A stretch of DNA of 64,000 bases from Dromiciops gliroides (lineage: Eukaryota > Chordata > Mammalia > Microbiotheria > Microbiotheriidae): positions 64,669,492 through 64,733,491 of the forward strand of contig NC_057867.1 in NCBI RefSeq assembly GCF_019393635.1. Reading direction: 5' to 3'. Below are positions 50,127 through 61,300 of this stretch, in pieces. The notes beneath the pieces were generated by a model. It did no database searches and had not been told where the DNA came from. It was given only the letters and a program-made list of their open reading frames with translations. A program made the position numbers and the translations under genes. Each line of letters begins with the position of its first letter. Position 1 is the first letter of the stretch.

Positions 50127-51599
50127 CACAGTTCCAGGACTCAACCCTGTAAGCACGAGTGGGGATTTACTGAGCCCCTGTTCTCTGCAAGGCTTTGGGG
50201 AAAGGAGAGGAGAGGAAACAGGACTCCAGGGTCCCTTTCCCTCAGAGAGATTCCTGTGTTAGAGGAAACGAAAGATGTATAAAAATGGACAAGATATGAC
50301 AAGAGTAGGAGAAAAGTCTGAAGGATGTGGCTGATGAGTTCACTTGAGGGAGAGAGGCCTATTGCTATATAGAAATGGACTGTATAAATGCATACTCCAC
50401 CTTCCCCCTTCCATACTGGATGGAGGACAATCAAAGAAGACTTCCTGGAAGAGGTGGTCATTGAGCCAAGCCTTGTGGGATGGATGGGTTTCCCTAAGAA
50501 AACTGGCATCTACCTTATTGTTTAGGCTAAATGGGGAGGGGGAGGGGGAGCGGGGCAGGTGATGTGGTGAGGCCTGCACTTTAGCAAAATGATTTGGCAA
50601 ATGGAGAGATGGTAGAAACCAGGAGCTTGACTAGGAGGGCCTTATGATAGTCCAGGTAAGAGATGGTTAGGCCCTGCCTGAGGTTGGTAACCTAATGAGT
50701 GGACAGAAAGGATTCCTTCTAGACCCTCCGGAGGACTCTACTCTGTGGGCTTGTGGACCCACTGGGGATACAGAGGGGACTGGAAAATAATGGGCAGGTG
50801 GGGTGGTTGGCATCTGCCTTTCTTCTGCAGGGTTCTCCAGCTTGGACCAGCCATGAGCCCATGTGTTCTCACCTAGATGGGAGACTGAAGCAACCGGTAG
50901 GGTTTGTTAGGACAGGACAGGCTTTGACTGGCTGACTGGGGAAACTATAGCCAAGTGATTCAGGTCTATAAAAACAAGCTGAGGGTAACTACTGCCAGCC
51001 TCCCACAGCCCTACCTAGCAGGCCCCACCAGGGCGCCCGAGAGGCTGCTTGCAAAGGCCCCACCACACCCCAGACCCAGCAAGCCCTGCCAGGATGGGCC
51101 TGGATCAGGGCCCATAGGAGGCACCCTCCTGCTGGGGATGATGAGGGTGATAATGAGAAGCTAATCCCTTTCTGCCTTCCAAAGCTGTCAAGTAGGTTGG
51201 TTCGAGAAGTCTTGGGGATGATCCTTGTCATGGGCAGAGCTTTGAAAGCTGAGGAGCCAGGCTCAGGGAGAAGGGAGAGTGGCTTCCCTAAGATGACCAT
51301 TTCAAAGATCAGAAAGAGGAGGGCTTAGGAAGTCATTTTTGCATTCAGAGGAATAAAGGCCCAAGTCTGCTCTCTACCATTTGCCACCTATGGCCCAAGT
51401 GCAATGGGTGCCAAGGGAGGCAGTGAGTTTTCCCCTTGCTGGAGATCTGCAAGCCAAAGGGAGCGGGAAATGACCATTCACCAGGATTCTTTTTCCTATC
51501 TGGATTCAACTGTATGGTCACATTCACACTCTATGATCCTAGTGCCCTCATTAATTCAATTCATTCCCTCAACAAATGGGTATTAAGCAAAGCGGGTGC

Positions 51600-51720
51600 C
51601 TGCCACTTTTGCTATGGGGGTGATCTTGATTGTTCTCAGAACCTTGGTCTTCTCATTTGTAAAATGAGAGAATTGGACTAAATGCCCTCTAAGTGCCCTT
51701 CTCACTCAAAATGTATGAGC
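51600..51720 (+). repeat. MIR-like SINE fragment
   Basis: 'CCTTGGTCTTCTCATTTGTAAAATGAGAGAATTGGAC'. Confidence 0.6.
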
Positions 51721-52199
51721 CGATGAACACCTGTGTGCCAGAGATCTGCCCGTGTTGTCCTGAAAGATTTCGTGATGTTCTCTGGAAATTGACAGACCAA
51801 GAAACAGTCCCCTGGAGGTAGGATTCTATTTTTACAACCAGTTTGGGAAACCAAAGAGCTACTACGCGTAGCAGGTGTTTTTCATTGTTTGTTGATTTGG
51901 TTTGCTTTGCTTACAGGGGGCATAGGAGGGCCTTCCCTGGAGGCCAGGGATGCCCAGATTGGTCTGAAGCATGAACCCAGGGTTGGAGGTCAACCCAACA
52001 AAGTGTGTGGTCTTTGGGTGGCCTTTACTAAAGTGGCTTTTCCATGGAAGTTTGGAACCCACTTTTTAAGTCATCCAAGAAAGGCTGGGAATGCCAATGG
52101 AATAACTGCTACAGGTTGAAAGCAGAGGAAGGAAGAAATGACTGATGGGATCTGTGGGTTTGCACAAACTGAACAGAATGGAAAAGATGGGAAAAGAGC

Positions 52200-52615
52200 T
52201 TTAGAACCTCTCAATGCCCTCATTTGTACAGTTGAGGAAACTGAGGCTCAGAAAGGTAAAGTAACTTGAGCCAAAGTTACATGATTAATGAGTGGCAGGG
52301 CCAGGTCTAAAATGCCAGTGTCCTGGCTACATGGACACTGTTCTTTTCACTATAACAGGCTGCCTTAGACCATAGTGGGGAGGGAGGAAGAAAAGAAACA
52401 TTTTACAACATCATAGAGGATCACAGGGTCACAAATCTAGAGCTGCAATGACCCTCCAACGACCTAGTCAAACCCACTCATTTTACAGTTGAGGACACTG
52501 AAGTCAAGAGAGGAGAATTGACTCTCTCAAGGTCACACAACTAGTAAGTATCAAAACTGGGATTTGGACTCAGGTCCTCTCACTTCAGCCCCAGTAGGCT
52601 TTCCACTGTACCCAG
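52200..52615 (-). repeat. Two MIR-like SINEs
   Basis: About 52,200-52,345 ('GTTGAGGAAACTGAGGCTCAG') and about 52,420-52,615 ('TTTTACAGTTGAGGACACTG', 'GGTCACACAACTAGTAAGTATC'). Confidence 0.68.
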
Positions 52616-53199
52616 CCTGATAAGAGCAGAATTCAGAGTGATAGGAAGGAAACCCATTGTTTGACATGCATCCTTCTAGAAAAGCACGGCCACTGCTACC
52701 TTTCAAAGTTCACAAAGCACCAGCTAAGAGTCAGTGACCCTTTCAGTGGACGAAACCTCCAATCAGAGAGGGCTGAGGCGCTTCACCATCAGTCTGAGCT
52801 CTTGGGCACTTAAGACTGCTTGAGCCTACAGTGGCAATTCTTAGCACCATGCCCTGACCCTAATGGCTACACAGCCTCACCAGGACTTGACTGCACATGG
52901 GCTGCTAATTTCTTCTGTAGGTTTGGATTCATTTGTTTTCATTTTCAGTTCTAATGGGGAAGAGGGGGTGAAAGAGGGGCTCAGGCCACTGCTGCTCAGG
53001 GAATGGGGGTGGTGGCATGATGGGATGGATCATTGACCAAGGGAAGGCAGCACAACTCAATTTTCATTTTGATTACGTTTTCTCTGCCAGGGATCTTTGA
53101 TCTTTGGACTGGAAAGAACAGAATAAAAATGGCTTTAAACCCAAGATAAGTAGGCAGATAATAAGAACATTTTGATGAGGGTAAGTCACTTGTTCCAAA

Positions 53200-54135
53200 G
53201 GAACCACATGCCTAGGTACTGAAAGAACTGGCTGATGTAATGACTAAGGCTCTATTGGTATTCTGGAGAACAGGAGAATTTAGCCCCAGGCTGGAGAAGG
53301 GCAAATGTCCCAGACTTCAAATAAGAGGAGAAAGCTACCTGCCGATCATAGGCCAACAGGCTTGATTTCAATTTCTGGCAAACATCTCACACATCTTAAG
53401 GGGACAGTTAGGGAACATATAGAGAAGAGAGTGTTTAATCAGAGAAAGCCAGCATGACTTCTTCACAAACAGGCCATGAGAGACTGGCCCTTGATTGCTG
53501 GATGAGGAGAGTACTGTAAATAAGAGTTTACATAGATTTTAGCAGAGCATTTGCCCAACTTGTTCATGTTTTCTGTGTGGATGATACAGAGAGATGTGAG
53601 CTAGGGCACAACCCTTTACAGTTAGATACATTTGGAAAAGGCGAGATGGCTGCATCCAAAGAACAGTGCCTAGTGGGGCTGTGTCTTCTTAGCAAAAGTC
53701 CTCCAGGGACCTGAGCTCTGTTCTTCAACATTTTTAGCTAGGAAGTGCTGGGCGGGGGGGAGTCAAGTTGCCTGCAAGCTCGATATGGGGCAGTACTAGG
53801 AATGGCAGCCCCCAAAGCTCACATAATCTTAGGTTGCATTAAGAAGGGTTCTTATCATAAGCCAAGGAACCCTGCCATTTTGGAATGCCCTGGAAGGGCC
53901 GCGTCTGGGGGAAATGGGCTCAGGTCAATGATGAGCTGGAGACTGCCCAGAGGAGAGCAACCAAGCATGAGGAGGGGACTGGCTGAGATCAGCTGGAACA
54001 ACCAGAAATATTTAGCTTGATGAAAAGATGATTTGAGGGCTGGGGAAGGGGCTCATTAAGAGATGACAGGGTCTGAAAGGCACAGTCATCATGTGATAGC
54101 CGTCTTCAAGTACCTGGAAGGCTGGCCTATGGAGC
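53200..54135 (+). repeat. CR1/L3 LINE, two adjoining segments
   Basis: About 53,240-53,735 reads like the RT-region text ('CCAACAGGCTTGATTTCAATTTCTGGC', 'AGAAAGCCAGCATGACTTC', 'GAGCATTTGCCCAACTTG'). About 53,800-54,120 is the 3' part ('GACTGCCCAGAGGAGAGCAACC', 'GTCTTCAAGTACCTGGAAGGCTG'). Decayed, no open frame of note. Confidence 0.72.
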
Positions 54136-54409
54136 CGTCATTCAGTAAGTACTTATTAAGTCATGGACAAGGTAGGGAGGGCCTCGGTTCTAAACCCCCC
54201 GAGATCCAGTCCAACTCCAGGCTGCATCCACCACAAGGCATGCTTGGGCCGTTGTCAGATCTCTGTAGTCTCCGAGGGTACTGAGAACTAGAACCTCTGG
54301 AATAGTTGATTGTCATCCCAATCTCTATGGGGCACAGTACTAATGGTCTTCATGCTAGGATCTAGCAGAAAAGAAAAGTCCCTGGCAGTCTTGGCAATTG
54401 CCACAGCCT

Positions 54410-54700
54410 AGGCTTCATACTTGGCCCTGACTTTACCTCTCTGGGCCTCAGTTTTCCCATATTTAATGCTATGGGGTCAGGCAGGATGATCTTTGAAGGT
54501 TCTCCTAGGTCTAACATTCAAAGAGCCTGGAGGAAGAGGAAGGAGATTTTTCTAGGTGCATTGTATTCGTGGCAGTCTGTGGAACTAGCTTCAGATCCTA
54601 TTTTGCTCTTATGTGTGTGTGAGACCTCAGACAAGCCAACTGATCTCTCTGGGCCTCATTTTTCTCATCTCTAGAATAAGGAGGTTGGATTAACTGATCT
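54410..54700 (+). repeat. Two MIR-like SINE fragments
   Basis: 'TACCTCTCTGGGCCTCAGTTTTCCC' near 54,435 and 'GAGACCTCAGACAAGCCAAC...GGGCCTCATTTTTCTCATC' near 54,620-54,675. Confidence 0.62.
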
Positions 54701-54715
54701 CAAAGGTCCCTTCTA

Positions 54716-54862
54716 TGGGGCAGCTAGATGGCGCAGTGGATAGAGCACCAGCCCTGGATTCAGGAGGACCCGAGTTCAAATCCGGCCTCAGACACTTAAC
54801 ACTTACTAGCTGTATGACCCTGGGCAAGTCACTTAACCCCAATTGCCCCGCAAAAAAAAAAA
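54716..54862 (+). repeat. tRNA-derived SINE (WSINE1-like)
   Basis: Near-consensus, with pure A tail. 14-base duplication AAAGGTCCCTTCTA at 54,702-54,715 and 54,863-54,876. Last SINE before the ZNF185 start exon. Confidence 0.93.
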
Positions 54863-55279
54863 AAAGGTCCCTTCTAGCTGAGCGCACTCTCTTCAATCCC
54901 ATGATTTTCCATGAGGTTTCTCTGAAGGCTCAGCTCCTGAAGGCTTTTTTGTAGTGGTTAGTGTTCTCTCCCTCCTCCTCCAATTATCAGGTATGTACTA
55001 AGCTGCTTCCCCCTCCTCCCAGCAGAACATAAGCCCCTTGAGGACAAGAACTGTTTTCATTTTTTCGGTACTTTGATTAAGTTAGTTTTCTGAGCACGCT
55101 CTGCTGCTCAAAGCTTCTGGGGTCATTGGTGGTGGGCTTTGTCCCCATCTGATTACCCACAGATGTAGAGAAGGAGCCACTGCTGCCTGGTAGAGCTCTC
55201 TCCAGGAGTGGTGGGATTTGAGGCACTGAACCAAGCTCTGCCACTGGCTGCAACAACGGTCAATGTCTTGTTTCCCCAG

Positions 55280-55352
55280 AACCATCTGCTGTATAGCTCT
55301 GACTTGTGAATACTCGACCACAATATGATGCCTTTCGGGAAAAACCCCAAAG
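55280..55352 (+). CDS. ZNF185: ZNF185 start-codon exon
   Basis: Acceptor CTTGTTTCCCCAG before 55,280 and donor GTAAGT after 55,352. Two consecutive in-frame ATGs (55,325 and 55,328), each with A at -3; an in-frame TGA at 55,307-55,309 closes the frame upstream. It codes MMPFGKNPK plus one base of Gly (phase 1), which joins correctly to the next exon. The acceptor implies at least one further 5' non-coding exon upstream. Confidence 0.8.
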
Positions 55353-58300
55353 GTAAGTCCCTTGGCTCCTGCCTCACTGGTCCCCATCCCTTTCTTTCAG
55401 GCCCCTGCCCCTCTTCTTTGCTCTCTGAGCACTTCTCAGCTGAGAGGATTGGACTGTAAATGCCATGCCAGCTGCCTGAGCTAGATGCCATTGCTCTGGT
55501 TGAGAAGCTGGTGAATGTCCCCACCATTTACTAGCACACATTGAGGTGGTCTGTGGGACTCCACGCCCTGTAAGCCTATGCTTCAAGTCGGCCACCTCCC
55601 TGGCTGAGGAAGGGATCATCCCAGTCTGGTGATGGGACATGAAGCCTGGGGACTGCAGATTCTTTGCTTTTCTTCTTAAGGCTGCCTACCCCACACCGGG
55701 AAGCCTTCCCCTGGCTCCAGCAGGCTTCTCGTCTCCCCTCCAAGGCATGGCACTATCGGGCAGCCTCTATCCTCACCCATTCCATGACATGAGCTCACCT
55801 TGGGGTCTTCTCGGTGCAGCTGCCTATTTCATTCATACCCTGGAATTCCATCATCTACACCACCACCATCATCATCCTTGTCTGCCTTAGATAATAGGCT
55901 CCCTCAATGCCAAGGACCATGTCTCCTTCCCTCCCAAGCTCTGTGCATAGCTCAGGACTTCTAGCGACAGAGGGGATGCTGGCACTGAAACTTTGCCAGT
56001 GACTCATTGTGCAGACTTGGCTAGAACTCTGGTCCACTCTGGATGCCATTTTTTTCTCTAGCTACAAGATGGCACTAGGTGGGAAGACTCTTTGGGCTGC
56101 AGTTACTCTCTAGAATGGAGATGAGCAAAACTTTGCCTCCATTTGTGTCCCTGAAGTAGACAGTGGACATGTCTGTCACAGATAAAGACTGAACTTGGGT
56201 GTAATCAAGAAGCAGGAAAGAAGACCTTAGTCTTCAGATGTAACCATTTGTTTGAGCAAAGATCACCTTGGTGTCCTATACTCATTTGTGACCATCAGTG
56301 CGCAGGATTGATACTTAAAAGGACCAAGTGCAGGTCAATTGTACGATGATACATTTACCATCCAGAATCACTGAATATTGTCCTCCCATGCTGATGATGC
56401 CCCAGGCATAGGACCATACTTAGCTAACACAGATGAATAGGAATCTCCAAACAAATGGGCTCATCAGCTTTGCCTATCAAGGGACATTCATCCAGTTCAT
56501 CCTTACCCATGACATGGTGCCTTCTCCCCTCTGCTCCTAATTCCACTTTCCTTTGTACTTTCTTTCTAGGACATTCTCAATCTGGAGAAGATGATCGGAA
56601 AAATGTCATCAAACAAATGAAAGTCCGAGCCAACATCAAAAGTGACAAGAGCTGGATTCACAAACCAGATGATACACAAGGCCAGACCATGTGAGTACTC
56701 TAGAGAAACATCTGGGTGTGACTCTGGAAAGCTGCCTACTGGAACCCAATAGTTCTCTGTCTGAATGAAGTGGGGAAGGAATAGAAAAGGGCAGGGAAGG
56801 AAAGGGGGCCTGATAAAGATGGTAAGAGAGGACCAACTTGGTCAAGAGCCAGGCCCTAAATAGCATGCCAGTGTCAAGCCCAAGGCATCATGTGTGTATG
56901 TGTGGGGGGGAGGGAGGAGATTACAGAGCTTTAGGTGTGATTGCAACTGACTCCTTGTGCCCCTTATCCCTGGCTGTCCTTGAATACCCCTTTCCCCTGT
57001 CATAGTGGTAGCTAGAGACATTTTCTCTGAGTTTCAGGTGGTCGACCTAGCTAGCTTCCTGATTCTACTTAATGGGATTGGAACTGTCAGATATCTTAAG
57101 TCACTTCCCATATTCTTTGTCACTCATTCACCCCTTAGCTAGAATGAGGAAGGAAGAGCTGCTATCAATGTGGCCCAAAGGCCACCAGGTGTATGAAGCA
57201 GAAGCAATTAGTGAAAGAAGGGGCAATTGGGGAGAGAGTATACTGGCTGGCTGGGGTAGAACTGGCTGGGGTAGATTTGGGCCAGTAGCGTGGGCTAGGG
57301 ACATGGGATAAAGGGAGATATGCTTTCTCCTTCTGGGAAATAGCCCTGAGGGGGACACTATTGCCTAGGACCCTCAGCCAAGTTATACCTCTTTTCCCCC
57401 AGAGAGTTACCTCCCAGCGGGGAGCACTATTCAATGGCACCTCCACTCATAACGACCCGGAAGGACAGGTATGATGAAGGAACCTTTCCAAACTCCTTTG
57501 CTTGTTCTCCACTGAGGCAGGAACATAGCCCACCAAGTAGAGGGGGGCCTTCTCATCTAGCCTAGCACTTCTCACCACACCACATTTCCCCTGAAATGCA
57601 GGGGATAAGTAGGTTTTTGAGAGTCATATGGATGGCCAGTGGGTCCGATGCTACAAGAGAAGTGGCGAGAATTTCCATGACATTCAGCACATTTCTATGC
57701 ATTGCAGGAGATTTGCTAGAACATAGGTAATTCCTTCCTGCCATTGTTAGACCCAGAATAAAGGGCTTGATCAATCAATGATCATGGACAGTGGAGGATA
57801 TTCCATGCTAGGGAGAGGATTTTCTTGGTTAGTCCATGTCTGCTGCCCTAACTTTGAAAAGGAGGTGGGCTGTGTAAAGAGGAAATAGGACATGCCAGAA
57901 GACTTGGAGTAAAGAATTGGCTCTACCATTTAGTAGCTGTGGGATCTTGGGCAAGTCACTCTCTTTACTTTGGGCCTCACTTTTCCTCTTCTGTGTAATC
58001 GGAGGTTTCTATACTCAGATGCTTGAGCACTGTCAACTGACTGACTTATATATCCTAAGGATTCTTGGACCTTGCCATCTGCCCTGCTAATGGACCTGTC
58101 AGAGTTCTAGGCCTGTCTTTGTCCCCTGAGGCCGAGCCCTCTTTTGTGCATTGTTTCCCCAACTGGAATGTGAGCTCCCTGAGAACAGAAATTGTCTTGC
58201 TTTTTATTTTTGTTTCTCCAGCAGTTAGCATAGTACATAGTAAGCACTTAATAAATGCTTTCTCATTCATTCATTCATTCATTCATTCATTCATGCCCTG

Positions 58301-61300
58301 CTCTCTATATATCAAATGAGGGGGTAGGTAAAAGTGCTTTGAAAACTGTAGGGACCCCCATCCATACACACTCCAGCCTCTTGGTGGCGCACAAGGTGCA
58401 TGCCAGTTACAAATTGGGGGTAAGGATGCTGTCCTGCAAGGCATCCTGACAGTGATGTCTTCCAAGTGCTTACCAACTAGGGGCAGTGGCTATATGTCCT
58501 GAGAGCCTCCTGACATATGGATGCTATGTTGTGACTTTCCTTCAAGTTGGGCTGGCCGACACTCGGAGCTAGATGATGGACCCCATGCTGAGTATCTCTA
58601 ATTCAGGGTGTCATAGATGTGGGAACTGGACAAAACCATAATAGTCCACCCAGCCCCTTTATTTTCAAAGGGTCAGAAAACTAGGGGTGGAAGGGACCTC
58701 GGAGACCACGTAGTCCAAACCCGTTCTCCTCTGGGTGAGGAAAAGGAGGAGGGAGAGGGAGAGGGACTTGTCCAAGGTAATACAGGTTGTTGTTGGAATC
58801 CAGGTCCCCTACTCTAGAACCAGAACTCTTTCTACTGAGGGGAGCCCAGGCCCAGAGAGGGGAATGGACTTGTCCAAGGGTGTGCAGCACCAGTGGTAAA
58901 TTGGCCAGGGGGACGGGGGGGGGAACCCCCTCTGGCTTCAAGTCCAGAGTTAGAAAGGACAGCCCAAGACGTAAAAAGAAGCAAAAAAAATGACCTCCAT
59001 CGTGTTGGTTGGATCTTCTGTGGAAGATTAGAGGCAGAGCATGAATGAGAATCACACCATTGGGGTGAAGCTCAAATAGAAACCTGTATCAGGATCCCCT
59101 TCGGGCCACGTACTGACTTGGAAAACCATGTGGTAACCTTCCCTATGGTATACTATAGTTTTCTTTCTTTTGTGAAACATTTCCCAATTACATTTTGTTT
59201 GTTTGTTTGTTTGTTCCAATTACATTTTAATCTAGTTCTCAGTCTGGGACAGTGTGATGGGCCTCATTAGCCAGAGGGCAGCCTGCTTGACACCTCTGGT
59301 CTACACTGACAAAGGAAATATCCATGTGAAAGAAAGCACTACAACATTGGAGTTAAATAGGGGCAGCTCAGTGGATTGGGAACCTGGGTTCCAATCCACA
59401 TTGTTACTTGGGAGCTATGTGACCCTGAGCAAGTCACTTCTCTTGAAGCAGCTGGTGGCCCAATGGATAGAGGACTGGGCCTGGAACCAGGGAATCTTGA
59501 CTTCAAATATGACCTCAGACATTTAACTAATTGCATGACCCTGGGCAAGTCATTTAACTTCCCCTTGCCCCAGTTTTTTCAACTGCAAAATGGGATAATA
59601 ACGTGTAGGATCAAATGAGCTGTTTGTTTAAAAACAAAGTTCCTTAGCTCAGTGCCTGGCATGTAGTAAGCACCGTAGAAATGCTTCTTCCTTGCCCTTC
59701 TCTGAACCTCAGTTTCCTTGTCTTTAAAATGAAGGAGTTGGGGAAGCTAGGTGGCGTAGTGGATAGAGCACTGGCCCTGGGGTCAGGAGGACCTGAGTTC
59801 AAATCTGAGCTCAGACACTTAACACTTACTAGCTGTGTGACCTTGGGCAAGTCACTTAACCCCAATTGCCTCACCAAAAAAACAAACAAACAAACAAACA
59901 AATCAAATGGAGTTGGACTAGATGAGGTCCCTGCTACCTCTCATTCTCTAATCCTTTGACATCAGTATGACTGCAGTACGATCCAGGCTCACAAAATGGT
60001 ATCCCTGGAAAAGACGAAGGGAGCCAGGCTCAGCAACAAACAAAAAAGAACGAGAAAGGAGCTAGTATGGGAAATGAACTGTTAGGGACAGTTTGCCTTT
60101 GTTTAGCAACCCCCTTGCTGTTACAGCAGAAGAAGCCGAGGCACAGAGTGGACTAGTGATTGATTTGCCCAAGGCCTTCCAGGTGGCCTGATCTTCTGAC
60201 TCCCAGGCGGACATCCATCGCTTTCCTTTCTCAGGGAGGCAGGGTCACTGTCATAATAAGCAGTGCTCCAACAAAGCTGGTTGGGCTGCGGTAGGCTATG
60301 GGACAGGGCCTGCATGCTTGCTCGGGATGCCTTGGTGGCTCTCCTCCTTTGGGACCTTTAACCGTCCTAGCTGTTGGAACTGACAGCTCCTGACTTTTTT
60401 TTTCTCCCTGTGCAGGCCTCCAGCTCCCAAGCCTTCATCGGGCTACATTATCAGGTGGGTGTTAACAGGCAGGGGAGCCAAAGACAGTAGGGGAATGGTG
60501 GGGCTCTGGGTGCTTGCCAAGGCCAGTGATGGACTCTAGCCTAGAGACTGGTAGTGTACTTAGGGAGATCATGCCTAATCTCCCGCGTGGGATTTTTAAG
60601 CAAAGGAAATGGTGGGGTCAGATTTGCGGTAACTGACCCCAAGGAGGTGGATTTGGTAGCACTCACCACCTGGCTGGAGGCCTTGTCTTTGGTAAGCCCA
60701 TTTCAGAATGGTTGGCCTGAGAGGGCCTCAGGAGGCTCCCCCAAGGCCTAGAAAGGCGACTTCTAATAAATTCAGAGTTGGGAGCAAGGTTACTGGTCAG
60801 GAAAGACTATGCTGCAAGCTGGGTCCTCAGCAGACACCTTCCAGGGTAGTGAGTCCCTGGAGTGGGGGAGAGTCCTTCTGTAGGTAAAACCCCTGAGATG
60901 GAGGGATCCCAGATGGACCTAGCATCCCCCTAGGGTACAGCGTGACAGCCAGGGGGCCATGCTATTGGTTCTGGCTAGGCAAGATGGCATGCCATAGCAT
61001 GCAGTGAGCTTGGTCAAACTCGAAGAGACCCCCACGCTAGAATCCTGCTTACCAGCCTCTCTGGCAAACCTGGCCCAGCCCACCTCTAGGATCATGTCAG
61101 CTGTGCTCCCCTTCAACCACCTGCTCTAAGTCACTTTAGGCACTAATGAGGTGTCTCCTCCTTGGCTTCATACAGGGGCGTGTTCACCAAGCCCATTGAC
61201 AGCACACCTCTGCCGCAGACTCACTGCCCGGTGACTTTTGAAACCCCGAAAAGGTTGGTCAGGTGGGAGGCACTAGAAGAAGCTTCATCAAGGGGTGCTC

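Larger units (their letters stand above)
34753..55279. other. Region upstream of the ZNF185 start exon (intergenic or first intron)
   Basis: No coding exon recognised. MIR-like copies are very frequent, and WSINE-like, L1, CR1/L3 and RTE pieces are listed separately. 35,150-35,940, 37,790-38,080, 40,900-41,360, 42,840-43,430, 46,090-46,640, 48,300-49,240, 49,600-51,540 and 52,620-53,200 show nothing I can classify beyond short simple repeats. Confidence 0.6.
57469..60415. other. ZNF185 intron (about 2.9 kb)
   Basis: Contains MIR-like pieces, an L2 tail with (CATT)n, a composite SINE and a WSINE-like copy. 57,480-57,890 and 58,830-59,340 show nothing classifiable apart from a (TTTG)n run near 59,198. 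Confidence 0.7.
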
